DNA of 64,000 nucleotides from Candidatus Thorarchaeota archaeon (GTDB taxonomy: Archaea > Asgardarchaeota > Thorarchaeia > Thorarchaeales > Thorarchaeaceae). The stretch spans positions 1 through 64,000 of the forward strand of contig JAEOSL010000001.1 of assembly GCA_016840385.1 (NCBI GenBank), read 5' to 3'. Below, in pieces: positions 1 to 8,031 of the stretch; position 1 is the stretch's first letter; each line of letters opens with the position of its first letter. A model generated the notes under the pieces. That model did no database searches and was not told the origin of the DNA. It saw only the letters and a program-made list of their open reading frames with translations. Position numbers and translations under genes: made by a program.

Positions 1-4
1 TTGC

Positions 5-679
5 TTACCTGTAACATCCAATGATGTGCGACTCTTGACGTGCACTATCCAAATGGATGCTCTGAACATCATCAAACCCAAAACTAGCAACTGATTCTAA
101 TAACTGTAATACAATATCCTGATTATCAGTCTTGAACGCTGCAACTAGACGACCTCCTTTCTTCAATAATCCGGAGAAGCGAGAAATTAGATTTAGAGTG
201 CCATCTATTTCTGTGGTGACATCAACAAGAAGGAGATTGAGACCATCTTCATCGACTATGATTGTGGGGTCAATTGTGAATGCATCATCAAATATCACTG
301 AAATTCTGGAGTGAGAGTTAGCTAATCGGGTAAGATCTTCTGAAAATCTTCGAGCGACTTCGATTCCAGTTACAGTTGCTCCTTTGTCATTGAGGTAAGC
401 AAGAAAACCTCCTGCTGAACTACCAATATCAAGTGCAATACATGGAAGTGTTACTAGATTACCCTCCAACAAGTCATCAATTTCTTTGAGTTTGTGATAA
501 CCCATTGGCTTGTCCATATATTCTGGTGAAACTTTGATATCTTCTTTTCCGTTCACCTGTTTGGAAGGCTTGCATTGTTTCCCATTAACCGTGACCATAC
601 CTTCTTTGATAGTTCTCTTTGCGACTTGTCGGGATGAAAAGTGACCATTCTCAACTAACCAGACATCAAGCCTAGGCAT
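5..679 (-). CDS. TlyA-like S4/FtsJ-family RNA methyltransferase
   Basis: The 224-residue protein has an N-terminal S4 RNA-binding domain (about residues 1-60, with VNGK near 31-34). A Rossmann methyltransferase domain follows, whose SAM-binding motif LDIGSSAGG lies at residues 83-91. Further motifs are LLLVDVT and a late AAFKT strand. This S4-plus-FtsJ arrangement is that of the TlyA family, which 2'-O-methylates rRNA in bacteria. An rRNA target is inferred here, not seen. The start overlaps the end of the DUF2110 gene by 8 nt, so the two are probably co-transcribed with TFE upstream. The stop codon is inside the window, so the gene is complete. Confidence 0.8.
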   Translation of the reverse strand: MPRLDVWLVENGHFSSRQVAKRTIKEGMVTVNGKQCKPSKQVNGKEDIKVSPEYMDKPMGYHKLKEIDDLLEGNLVTLPCIALDIGSSAGGFLAYLNDKGATVTGIEVARRFSEDLTRLANSHSRISVIFDDAFTIDPTIIVDEDGLNLLLVDVTTEIDGTLNLISRFSGLLKKGGRLVAAFKTDNQDIVLQLLESVASFGFDDVQSIHLDSARQESHIIGCYR

Positions 680-1436
680 TCAGTTTCGCCTCAAGCTCCT
701 TAGGAATGAAAAGATGCATAGGGATGCCCCTCATTTTTGGTCCAATTGCTGCGACAATGCCTGATGCCCGAGTGCTTCTTTTGCAACGCAATGAATGTTC
801 GAACGCTCCAAGTTCTTCAAACTCGTAGATATCTTCTAGATGTCTTGTTTTTCTCAGTGCGATTTCAATCATTTCTTGACTGGAACCAAATACTAGAAGT
901 CGTTCGTGGTCGTCCTGCATCCATTCTTCAAATCGGATCAAGGTAGTTTCAGCTAGTTCTCCCTCGATCTTCTTTTCTCTATAATCAACATTGGTTATTT
1001 TCACATCAACTGGGAGATCATCAACAAAAAGCATCGAATTTGCAATGACCCGCATCGGTTTTCTAATGCTAACTTGGTCTCGGATACGATGAAGTGGGAG
1101 TAAGACATCCACTCTCTTTGTACTTATAGCTGCAATATCCACATAAAGACCGTAACCCACTTTTCCCACTTCCAGGAAGGTTCCAGGAAGAATCGCACCT
1201 TCTTTCAAGTTCTCAAAACGTATTGATTTACCATATTTTTTGACCAGGAAGTTAATTGCAAATTCTGAATCTTGCCCATCAAAACCAAGTGAAAGATGTC
1301 CTCTCTTATCAGTACCAAAACGCGCCAAACGAACATCCAACTCATCTATCATCGAAGTAACTTCAGATTTGACTGTGTCAAGGAGTTGTTTCCGTTTTTT
1401 CCCATACGCTCTTGAGAATAGCGTTACTGACTTCAA
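672..1436 (-). CDS. DUF2110 family archaeal protein
   Basis: A 254-residue soluble protein that matches my recollection of the archaeal DUF2110 family, which commonly sits beside the gene for transcription factor E. It has no membrane segment and no catalytic motif I can name. The middle (about residues 75-160) is beta-rich, with LPGTFLEVGKVGYGLYVDI resembling an OB/S1-like nucleic-acid-binding fold. It overlaps the TlyA-like gene by 8 nt and lies 79 nt downstream of TFE. The context suggests a role in transcription or RNA metabolism, but no function is established from the sequence. Confidence 0.7.
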   Translation of the reverse strand: MKSVTLFSRAYGKKRKQLLDTVKSEVTSMIDELDVRLARFGTDKRGHLSLGFDGQDSEFAINFLVKKYGKSIRFENLKEGAILPGTFLEVGKVGYGLYVDIAAISTKRVDVLLPLHRIRDQVSIRKPMRVIANSMLFVDDLPVDVKITNVDYREKKIEGELAETTLIRFEEWMQDDHERLLVFGSSQEMIEIALRKTRHLEDIYEFEELGAFEHSLRCKRSTRASGIVAAIGPKMRGIPMHLFIPKELEAKLNA

Positions 1437-1515
1437 TTGGTAACCTCTTTCATTTGCTTCATGCAGGTTGCTAAGTACCTTTTGTAAGAAGTGTATTACA
1501 GTAGAAATAGTTGGA

Positions 1516-2037
1516 TTATGATAGTGCCTTAAGATCTGCTTTGAGTTCTTCTACACGTTTTCTGAGAAATGAGATAGCTTTTGCATTATCAACAAACTCA
1601 AGCTGTCCATTACATGTTGGACATCTAAATGACAGATTCATAGCTTCTTCAAATGGAACAGGTGAAGAATCACGATTCACACATGAGTATAGATCATTAT
1701 TGCTTTCATGTTCGAGTCTCTGCTCAAGTAGATTCAGTACCATTCGTTTCTTTCGATTAACGAGAGCCTGAGCTTTCTTGGGGTCGATTTTCCAATAGTA
1801 GAGGAACCACCCTGTATTTACGTCACGAATTCTACGGTATGATGCAAGGTGATTATCATGGAGTTTGTATAGAATCCTACGGACAATATTCAGCTTGAGA
1901 TCAGTCTTAGTGGCAATTTCTTCATCAGTTGTTTCTTCTGCATTTACTAAAACTGTAGAAACGTCAACGCCTTCTTTACCTGCTATCTCTTCAACTACAA
2001 GACGAAAGAGATCATGATTGAAGTTAGTGTGTACCAT
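1516..2037 (-). CDS. tfe: Transcription initiation factor E, alpha subunit (TFE)
   Basis: A 173-residue homologue of archaeal TFE, which helps TBP/TFB/RNA polymerase open promoters. The N-terminal extended winged helix covers about residues 1-90. A basic linker follows, then a zinc-ribbon region. The second cysteine pair (C139, C142) is intact. The first knuckle keeps only C119, and the position expected for its partner is Arg122. The FxxA and FVDN elements around the ribbon are typical of TFE. The ATG is preceded by a GGTGAT Shine-Dalgarno sequence. Downstream genes on the same strand are DUF2110 and the TlyA-like methyltransferase. Identity is secure; zinc binding at the ribbon is uncertain. 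Confidence 0.9.
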   Translation of the reverse strand: MVHTNFNHDLFRLVVEEIAGKEGVDVSTVLVNAEETTDEEIATKTDLKLNIVRRILYKLHDNHLASYRRIRDVNTGWFLYYWKIDPKKAQALVNRKKRMVLNLLEQRLEHESNNDLYSCVNRDSSPVPFEEAMNLSFRCPTCNGQLEFVDNAKAISFLRKRVEELKADLKALS

Positions 2038-2209
2038 TTGATGAAATCACCCAAAGTGTAATAGATGGCCAGTCGACTGATATCTATAGTATAGTCAAAA
2101 TGTCCGCAGTTGGAATGTTATACTAGTATATAGTACTGCACTCTATATAAGGCCTATTAATGACACGAACTGAATCAAACAATAATTCTAGTATTATACC
2201 TTGAATTAT

Positions 2210-2806
2210 CTACGGTTCATCATCACGACGTGCTTTCTGAGACATTTTCTTTTTGACGATTACTCTGTCACCGAGTGTAGGTCCTGCAGTACCGGATTGG
2301 GCTTTGCCTACTTTAATTGGAACTGTACCAAGAGGTTCCAGTAGTGAAATCTCAAGTTCACGTTCGAGACCTCGAATAGTCTTTTCAGTTGGTTTTTGCC
2401 GTCCGGACTCGATAGATTTCAGAGTTGAGATACTCTCTCCAACTCGTTGCGCCAGCTCATCTTGGCTTATATTCTTCTTTTGACGAGCCGCTCGAATGAT
2501 TTTCGCAAAGTCTTCAATGAGTTCCATATCATCAAGACGTACACCGGAAGATCTTCTAGACTTAGAACTAGGCCTTGATTTCGATACTCGAGATGGTTGA
2601 TGAGTACGTGGAGTACTTTGTCTTTCCGGAGGTTCGGTCCAGGATGTTCGGGGTCTTGGTTGGGATGATGATTGTTGAACCGATTCACCGGAGGATTGTC
2701 CGAATTTAAATCCACATTCAGGGCAGACAAGCATTGAGGCTCCTTCAATCACGACATTTCTGCCGCGACCTTTCATGCTTCTGCCACACAATTCACAACT
2801 AGGCAA
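2210..2806 (-). CDS. Multiprotein bridging factor 1 (MBF1)
   Basis: Archaeal MBF1: an N-terminal zinc ribbon with Cys4, Cys7, Cys28 and Cys31, a long Ser/Arg/Pro-rich linker (about residues 38-95), then a Cro/C1-type helix-turn-helix containing ISQDELAQRVGESISTLKSI. In eukaryotes MBF1 bridges TBP and activators. In archaea it has also been linked to translation and ribosomes. I place the start at TTG (2806) because a GAGGGAA Shine-Dalgarno sequence lies just upstream and the zinc ribbon begins there. A longer reading frame to 2896 would cover the divergent promoter of the PAN gene. The linker is longer and more basic than usual. Confidence 0.85.
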   Translation of the reverse strand: MPSCELCGRSMKGRGRNVVIEGASMLVCPECGFKFGQSSGESVQQSSSQPRPRTSWTEPPERQSTPRTHQPSRVSKSRPSSKSRRSSGVRLDDMELIEDFAKIIRAARQKKNISQDELAQRVGESISTLKSIESGRQKPTEKTIRGLERELEISLLEPLGTVPIKVGKAQSGTAGPTLGDRVIVKKKMSQKARRDDEP

Positions 2807-2940
2807 AGCAAATTCCCTCTTTCTACTATTGGATTCTGAGTAAGTGTTGATAAACTTAACCGCATATACAATTGAATGAAACGACCACCAAAGCAAGCCT
2901 TAAATCGTTATCAGAGAACTAACTTCCGAGGTGCCAATTC

Positions 2941-4143
2941 TTGCCAGGGACTACTGACACAAAGAACAATAGTAGCATTGACGATTCAGCATACACACAG
3001 AATACTAGGCACTTAGAACGACGTCTTCGTGCACTAGAAACTGAGAAGCAAATACTTCAAGCAGAACGTAGTCGGCTTGAGAAAGAAACTCAAACTCTCA
3101 GAACGGAGTTGGAGAAACTTCGTCAATCCCCTCTCATTACTGCAACCATCATTGAAATGTTGGAAGATGGTAGGGCTATTGTAAAAAGCTCAACTGGGCC
3201 AAATTTTGTTGTACATGTAGCCTCATCAATACAGAAAGATAGTCTACAACCAGGTGCACTTGTAGCTCTAAACCAAAGATCATTTGCAATTACTCAGGAG
3301 CTTCCACCTTCGCGAGATCCAATTATCAGAGCGATGGAAATTGAAGAAGCACCGGAAGTTTCCTATTCCGATATTGGCGGTCTCAGACAACAATTACTAG
3401 AAATTAGAGAAACAGTGGAACTTCCATTGTTAGAACCTGAATTATTCGAACAGGTTGGAATTGAACCTCCGAAAGGTGTATTATTGACAGGGCTTCCAGG
3501 TACAGGTAAGACCTTGTGTGCAAGAGCAGTTGCACATGAAACACATGCCACTTTTATTCGAGTGATTGGGTCTGAACTAGTACAGAAATTCATTGGTGAA
3601 GGTGCAAGATTAGTTAGAGAGATTTTCATGCTTGCAAAAGAAAAAGCTCCAGCAATCATATTTATTGACGAGCTTGATGCAGTAGGGTCTCACAGACTTG
3701 ATATTGCAACATCAGGTGATAGGGAAGTACAAAGAACACTCATGCAACTTTTGAGTGAATTAGATGGTTTCGACACCAGAGGTCAGGTAGCAGTTTTGGG
3801 TGCAACAAACCGACCTGATATCTTGGATCCTGCTCTATTGAGACCTGGTCGATTTGATAGAATTATTGATTTCCCACTGCCAGATGAAGATAGCAGACAA
3901 GAGATTTTCAAGATTCATACTCGCGGAATGAATATTGATGGGGAAATTGACTTCGGTCGTCTTCTTGCTGTGACTCAAGATAGAACTGGAGCAGACATCA
4001 AAAGTATCTGCACTGAAGCTGGTATGTTTGCAATAAGGGACAAACGGACATGTATCACTGAAGAAGACTTCAAGATGGCAATAACAAAGGTACAAGAGAG
4101 AGGTGGCGGACGTAGTGATGCCCCTGGAGGAATGTACTGCTAA
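2941..4143 (+). CDS. pan: Proteasome-activating nucleotidase (PAN)
   Basis: A 400-residue AAA ATPase that unfolds substrates for the 20S proteasome. It has an N-terminal coiled coil (about residues 22-62), an OB domain (about 65-125), then one AAA module with Walker A GLPGTGKT near 183, Walker [10 protein letters not shown] near 240 and an RPGRFDR arginine-finger region. The last three residues, M-Y-C, fit the HbYX rule (hydrophobic-Tyr-any) used to dock into and gate the 20S core. The start is a TTG after GAGGTG. The gene is divergent from MBF1. No proteasome alpha or beta gene is in the window. Confidence 0.92.
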   Translation: MPGTTDTKNNSSIDDSAYTQNTRHLERRLRALETEKQILQAERSRLEKETQTLRTELEKLRQSPLITATIIEMLEDGRAIVKSSTGPNFVVHVASSIQKDSLQPGALVALNQRSFAITQELPPSRDPIIRAMEIEEAPEVSYSDIGGLRQQLLEIRETVELPLLEPELFEQVGIEPPKGVLLTGLPGTGKTLCARAVAHETHATFIRVIGSELVQKFIGEGARLVREIFMLAKEKAPAIIFIDELDAVGSHRLDIATSGDREVQRTLMQLLSELDGFDTRGQVAVLGATNRPDILDPALLRPGRFDRIIDFPLPDEDSRQEIFKIHTRGMNIDGEIDFGRLLAVTQDRTGADIKSICTEAGMFAIRDKRTCITEEDFKMAITKVQERGGGRSDAPGGMYC

Positions 4144-4172
4144 ATCTCTTTCATTAGCTATTGTGATACATC

Positions 4173-5000
4173 ATGAGGTATCGAGATTTCCTCAAGGCAC
4201 AATTGAAAAATCAATTACCTGAGGGTATACAACTTCCATCAGGTTTTCATGTCGTAGGACATGTTGCCCTAGTACACCTAAATTCCTCACTTTATGAATA
4301 TGCATCCATCATTGGTGAAGCAACTATATCATTCGATGATCGAATAAGATCAGTTGCAATTAGAGCTGGACCTACCAGTGGAGAGAAACGTCGTCCTTTC
4401 TATGAAGTTGTGGCTGGTGATTGTAATACAGTTACTACACATATTGAAAATGGGGTTAAGTTTAGACTGGATCCAATCCGGATAACGTTCTCTGGAGGGA
4501 ATAAGAGAGAGAGGATAAATATTGCAAATCAAGTCAAATCTGGTGAGAAGGTTGTGGATATGTTCTCGTGCGTTGGACAATTTGCATTACAAATCGCAAA
4601 ATCTACAGACGCATTAGTCACTGCAATTGAAATCAATCCTGAAGCATATGAGTTTCTTCTCGAGAATATTCAAATCAACAATCTTGATGGTAGAGTCACT
4701 GGTATACTGGGAGATTGCCGTGAAGTACATCCTGTAAATTATGCAAATCGTATCATTATGGGATATTTACACAATACCGATTTGTATCTCCCTCATGCAT
4801 TAGATACTTTGATCCAAGATGGAGGTGTAATCCATATGCATATGTCTATTCAGAAGGATATCTTGGAAGACACCGTTTTGAAAATAAGAGAAGTTTGTTC
4901 TGGAAAAGGATTCAAATCTCAGATACAAGTTCGCAAGATAAAGAATTATTCTCCTGGTGTCGATCATGTTGTATTTGATATTGATGTGGCTCCGATTTAA
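4173..5000 (+). CDS. taw2: tRNA(Phe) wybutosine-pathway enzyme, Taw2/Trm5-like
   Basis: A 275-residue class I SAM enzyme of the Trm5/Tyw2 group. The SAM motif VVDMFSCVGQF is near residues 129-139, an acidic loop AIEINPEA follows, and motif IV reads MGYLHNT near 196. Trm5 methyltransferases carry N-L/P-P at this point, whereas Taw2/Tyw2 aminocarboxypropyltransferases carry M-G-Y/L, so Taw2 is favoured. Taw2 transfers the 3-amino-3-carboxypropyl group of SAM to the tricyclic base at position 37 of tRNA-Phe. The gene lies 29 nt after PAN on the same strand. Other wyosine genes are not seen nearby. Confidence 0.8.
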   Translation: MRYRDFLKAQLKNQLPEGIQLPSGFHVVGHVALVHLNSSLYEYASIIGEATISFDDRIRSVAIRAGPTSGEKRRPFYEVVAGDCNTVTTHIENGVKFRLDPIRITFSGGNKRERINIANQVKSGEKVVDMFSCVGQFALQIAKSTDALVTAIEINPEAYEFLLENIQINNLDGRVTGILGDCREVHPVNYANRIIMGYLHNTDLYLPHALDTLIQDGGVIHMHMSIQKDILEDTVLKIREVCSGKGFKSQIQVRKIKNYSPGVDHVVFDIDVAPI

Positions 5001-5094
5001 TTCCTCAAAGCGTAATGATTTTATCCAAAGATGATTGGATAGTCATAATAGTGATGGATATCATCAAGCAAGAAAAACAATAGAGTGTGATTTT

Positions 5095-5493
5095 ATGGGT
5101 TTCCGAGGTATGTCGCCAAAACAAATGGCTCGAATGATGAAAAAAATGGGAATTGAGCAGAAGGATTTAGAGGGTGTGAAAGAAGTAATCATCCGTTTTG
5201 CCGATAAAGAGTGGGTAATCTCAAACCCCCAAGTTACAGCAGTCAAACAATCTGGAGCAGAAACCTATCAAGTAGGAGGCTCAAAGACAGAACGCGCTCT
5301 ATCTGGAACAGGAACAGCAACATCTTCAGATGCTGAAATTGTTGAGGAAGCACCAGCTCCAGAGATTGAGATTCCAATGGAAGATGCTGCACTTGTCGCA
5401 GGCCAGACAGGTGTTGATATTGAAACTGCAAAACAAGCCTTGAAAGAAACTGAAGGGGACCTAGCAGCAGCTATTCTAAAATTAAGAAGGTAG
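5095..5493 (+). CDS. nac: Nascent polypeptide-associated complex protein (NAC)
   Basis: A 132-residue archaeal NAC, a homodimeric ribosome-associated chaperone for emerging chains. The N-terminal MARMMKKMGI segment leads into the NAC beta domain (about residues 20-70, with VVI-type strands and WVISNPQV). An acidic/Ala linker and a C-terminal UBA domain (about 95-132, AKQALKETEGDLAAAI) follow. An in-frame start 60 nt upstream exists, but the family begins at this ATG. The gene is followed within 10 nt by an inverted repeat shared with other gene ends, and it converges with the ATPase D gene. Confidence 0.9.
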   Translation: MGFRGMSPKQMARMMKKMGIEQKDLEGVKEVIIRFADKEWVISNPQVTAVKQSGAETYQVGGSKTERALSGTGTATSSDAEIVEEAPAPEIEIPMEDAALVAGQTGVDIETAKQALKETEGDLAAAILKLRR

Positions 5494-5502
5494 CATTCAG
5501 AA

Positions 5503-5522
5503 TTGTATTACTAATAATACAA
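5503..5522. repeat. TGTATTAC-type inverted repeat between convergent genes
   Basis: The 20-mer TTGTATTACTAATAATACAA is an inverted repeat with 8-nt arms and a CTAA centre. It sits exactly between the convergent ends of NAC and the ATPase D subunit. A one-mismatch copy lies after the saccharopine dehydrogenase (20838-20857), and its 16-nt core recurs at 8492-8507. It could act as a bidirectional terminator or as a protein-binding site. Confidence 0.6.
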
Positions 5523-5527
5523 GGCAT

Positions 5528-6163
5528 TTATTCTTCTTCAGCGGTAATCCAGTCACGTACCATCTTCAATCGAACAAAGTCTTCTCGGTCACGTTCTTCG
5601 AGTGCAAGCTTGACGAAACGTACAGTTGCATCAAGTCTTGGTATGACAACTGTTTCAAGGGCAGAAACACGTCTTTTTGTTCTTTCAATCTCTAATGCCA
5701 ATCGTTTCACAGTTGATTCGATTTCAGCAAGTTGGACTATGGCTTTTAGAGCTTCTTTGAATTTCTCACCCATCACATCAAATTTCGTACTGGAATCTGA
5801 AAGTGAGTAAGGAAGTTCGGAACTACGTTGTTCCACAGATAGAACCGGAACTCTAACACCCATCATTGACCTTGTTGATATTTTTAGATCTGCTTCAAAC
5901 TTACTGGCGTATGCAAACTCAATCACTCTGGCAGGACCCATAATCATTTTCGCCTGGGTTAATGCAGAGAATGCTTCAGCCAAAGATTTGTCAACTTTTT
6001 CGCGAGATTCTTTGATTTCAGAGATAATGTTGAAAAATTCCATTATCAATGAGTCCCTTTTCTCTCGAAGAAGATTATGTCCTCTCTCTGCGAGCTTCAT
6101 TCTATTCTTGAGTGCGAGGAGCTCCATTCGAGTTGTCTTGGTGCCTGGAAGAATCTTACTCAT
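5528..6163 (-). CDS. atpD: A-type ATP synthase subunit D (central stalk)
   Basis: The 211-residue, almost entirely helical protein begins with the family signature P-T-K/R (here LPGTKTTRMELLALKNRM) and has long amphipathic N- and C-terminal helices with a central beta-containing segment. That is the central-stalk D subunit of the archaeal/V-type ATPase, which couples rotation of the membrane ring to the A3B3 head. No other ATPase subunit lies in the window, so this gene is detached from the main operon. It converges on NAC. The small membrane protein upstream on the same strand may be co-transcribed. Confidence 0.88.
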   Translation of the reverse strand: MSKILPGTKTTRMELLALKNRMKLAERGHNLLREKRDSLIMEFFNIISEIKESREKVDKSLAEAFSALTQAKMIMGPARVIEFAYASKFEADLKISTRSMMGVRVPVLSVEQRSSELPYSLSDSSTKFDVMGEKFKEALKAIVQLAEIESTVKRLALEIERTKRRVSALETVVIPRLDATVRFVKLALEERDREDFVRLKMVRDWITAEEE

Positions 6164-6208
6164 CGGTAATCACTTCAACAGACCTGTCAAGAGAAGTATC
6201 TTTTGGTC

Positions 6209-6487
6209 TTAATAGAATGTGAAAGCTAAGGCACTAATAATTATTCCAATGGTACAAACAATGAGCCAATCTCTCATGTATTTCTGTACCAAATTTGGTT
6301 TCTCATCAATCTGACCAGTAATTATCAAAGTACTAAGTGAGATGAAGAGAAAAGCAAAAGGTAGAGCCACAGTTCCATTTGTCAGAGGAACATCAGTAAT
6401 CATGAGGATTGCGGCTAAGCCACCGAAGATTAAGAATGAAAGGATCATCAATGAGTTCATGATATGCTTAATTCGTATAACATCCAT
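6209..6487 (-). CDS. Small three-helix membrane protein, unknown
   Basis: A 92-residue protein that I do not recognise. Three hydrophobic segments lie at about residues 11-32, 42-58 and 72-91. The short loop between the second and third is polar (GQIDEKPNLVQKYMRDW). It lies 45 nt upstream of the ATPase D subunit on the same strand. That raises, but does not prove, a membrane energy-metabolism link. Confidence 0.6.
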   Translation of the reverse strand: MDVIRIKHIMNSLMILSFLIFGGLAAILMITDVPLTNGTVALPFAFLFISLSTLIITGQIDEKPNLVQKYMRDWLIVCTIGIIISALAFTFY

Positions 6488-6610
6488 ATCTGATAGCTCC
6501 TAAGAGGGCTCATGACCATATTGTTGGCCAAGCTACAAGCCATTTCATTCTATTCAAAAAGGTTGTGTATTCTCAGCAATCGCACTAGTAAAATTGGTAA
6601 GTTTCACCAC

Positions 6611-6650
6611 ACTTTTTATATTGCTAATGACCTTTTGAAAACTGTATTAC
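6611..6650 (+). promoter_or_regulatory. Promoter with TATA box and TGTATTAC at predicted start site
   Basis: A TATA-like TTTTTATATT lies at 6613-6622. About 25 nt downstream, where transcription would begin, is TGTATTAC (6643-6650), a member of the motif family described elsewhere in this window. The AAA ATPase ATG follows at 6699 after an AGAGGT ribosome-binding site. Confidence 0.5.
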
Positions 6651-6698
6651 AATAAGTACTTGTGATACAAATTGAATTAGAAATTAGAGGTCCACAAA

Positions 6699-7679
6699 AT
6701 GACAATTGCTATCCATGAGAGTGCGTTGATTCGTCACTTTAACACTCGCAAGGAAGTCCTCCGAGCATGGGAGGAAAGGATAGGGTGTAGATTTTCGCCG
6801 TTTCGTGGTTTCAAAATGCCAGACAGTCGATTATACATAGAAGACAGTGACTTCTTAGATTCCATTGTTGATTTGATTATCACAAATGAGAGACATGTCT
6901 TCATTCGTGGTCCTGTTGGATCAGGAAAGAGTACTCTGATGCTTTTAGCGCTGAGAGATTTACCAACTCTGGCTGATCGCAAGGAGAATAAATTCGTCAC
7001 TGGTTATGTAGGGATGACAGGTCTCTACGAGAAACAGATGGCTGCAGCTATTGCTGATTCTTTGAGAGTGAAGTACAAAAGATCCTGGGAGTCCAGCCAA
7101 ATCATTGATGCTGTGGCAAAAGAAAGTCTTCGGAGGTATATAGAAGAAAAAAGTCGCACAGCACTCTTCATTGAAGATGTAGCAGATAATCAAGAAGCCG
7201 CATTTCACAAACTACGGTTTCTTGCAGACTTGCCAACTGAAGAGATGGTTGACACTTTTGGTAAGTCACAAGCTCTTGATGAACCAATTGTCACGTTAGT
7301 GATGTCTGGAACATTGATGTATTGGAATGCGATGCTATCCTTCCTGCCACAGATTGCAGATCGTACAGAGCCCTTGGATGTACCAGCACTCAACAATGCA
7401 AAAGCAAAGGAATTTGTGGGACGAAGAATTGCTTACGCACAAGGACGTATTGATAGCTTCGACCCAGATTCATATGATGTATACCCATTCAGTGATGAGT
7501 CAATCAATGTAATCAATACAGCAGCAAGAGGTAATCCTAGAGATATCAGAATGCTAGCGAGAGGTTGTCAACAAGTAGCAGCCGAGAATTTTAAGAAAAA
7601 CGGTGATCCCACCGTGGATAAAGAAATTGCATCGCTTGTTTCCCAAGCATATGCAACTATACTCAGGGAGGTTCAATAA
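6699..7679 (+). CDS. AAA+ ATPase, Orc1/Cdc6- or ExeA/TniB-like
   Basis: A 326-residue AAA+ protein with Walker A GPVGSGKS near residues 72-79, a Walker-B-like strand TALFIEDVAD near 155-165, a sensor-1-like strand TLVMSGT, and a C-terminal lid region ending with RGNPRDIRMLARGCQQVA, the sensor-2-type helix of Orc1/Cdc6 and ExeA/TniB relatives. No C-terminal winged helix is present, so it is unlikely to be a standard Orc1/Cdc6, which is encoded separately at 59.8 kb. A small possible DNA-binding protein begins 2 nt after its stop. The pair resembles an ATPase plus adaptor acting on DNA; its role is unknown. Confidence 0.75.
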   Translation: MTIAIHESALIRHFNTRKEVLRAWEERIGCRFSPFRGFKMPDSRLYIEDSDFLDSIVDLIITNERHVFIRGPVGSGKSTLMLLALRDLPTLADRKENKFVTGYVGMTGLYEKQMAAAIADSLRVKYKRSWESSQIIDAVAKESLRRYIEEKSRTALFIEDVADNQEAAFHKLRFLADLPTEEMVDTFGKSQALDEPIVTLVMSGTLMYWNAMLSFLPQIADRTEPLDVPALNNAKAKEFVGRRIAYAQGRIDSFDPDSYDVYPFSDESINVINTAARGNPRDIRMLARGCQQVAAENFKKNGDPTVDKEIASLVSQAYATILREVQ

Positions 7680-7680
7680 T

Positions 7681-7986
7681 ATGAGTCTACTTGGAAAATA
7701 CAGACGAGAAGAAGAAGGCAAAGATGACGAAACCAGCGAAGAAACAACAACTGCAGAAAGAAAACCACCACGTGAACCATCTAAGACTAGTAAACTTCTA
7801 TCAGCAGTACCTAACAAGGAACGAAAGAGTCCGATTGTTTCATTTTCAATTCCTACAGACCTTCGGTCTTGTCTTCAAGCTATCAGGAAAACAAAAGCAA
7901 TCAATCTAAGTATGTGGGTTGAATATCGACTGCGTGAAGCTGTTGCTAAGGAATTCCCGCAGATTGCTGAAGAATTCCTAGAGTAA
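7681..7986 (+). CDS. Small protein with possible ribbon-helix-helix domain
   Basis: A 101-residue protein. Its first half is a charged, low-complexity tail rich in Lys/Glu/Thr. The second half begins with a strand (PIVSFSIPTDL) followed by two helices (LRSCLQAIRKTKAI and LSMWVEYRLREAVAKEF), the order expected of a ribbon-helix-helix DNA-binding domain. The ATG directly follows the AAA ATPase stop and has an AGGGAGG Shine-Dalgarno sequence inside the ATPase gene, so the two are translationally coupled. It may load the ATPase on DNA or repress the operon. It ends just before a TGTAATAC motif at 7998. Confidence 0.7.
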   Translation: MSLLGKYRREEEGKDDETSEETTTAERKPPREPSKTSKLLSAVPNKERKSPIVSFSIPTDLRSCLQAIRKTKAINLSMWVEYRLREAVAKEFPQIAEEFLE

Positions 7987-8031
7987 TCAAATATACATGT
8001 AATACAAATATTATATTTCTGGAGAGGCCCA

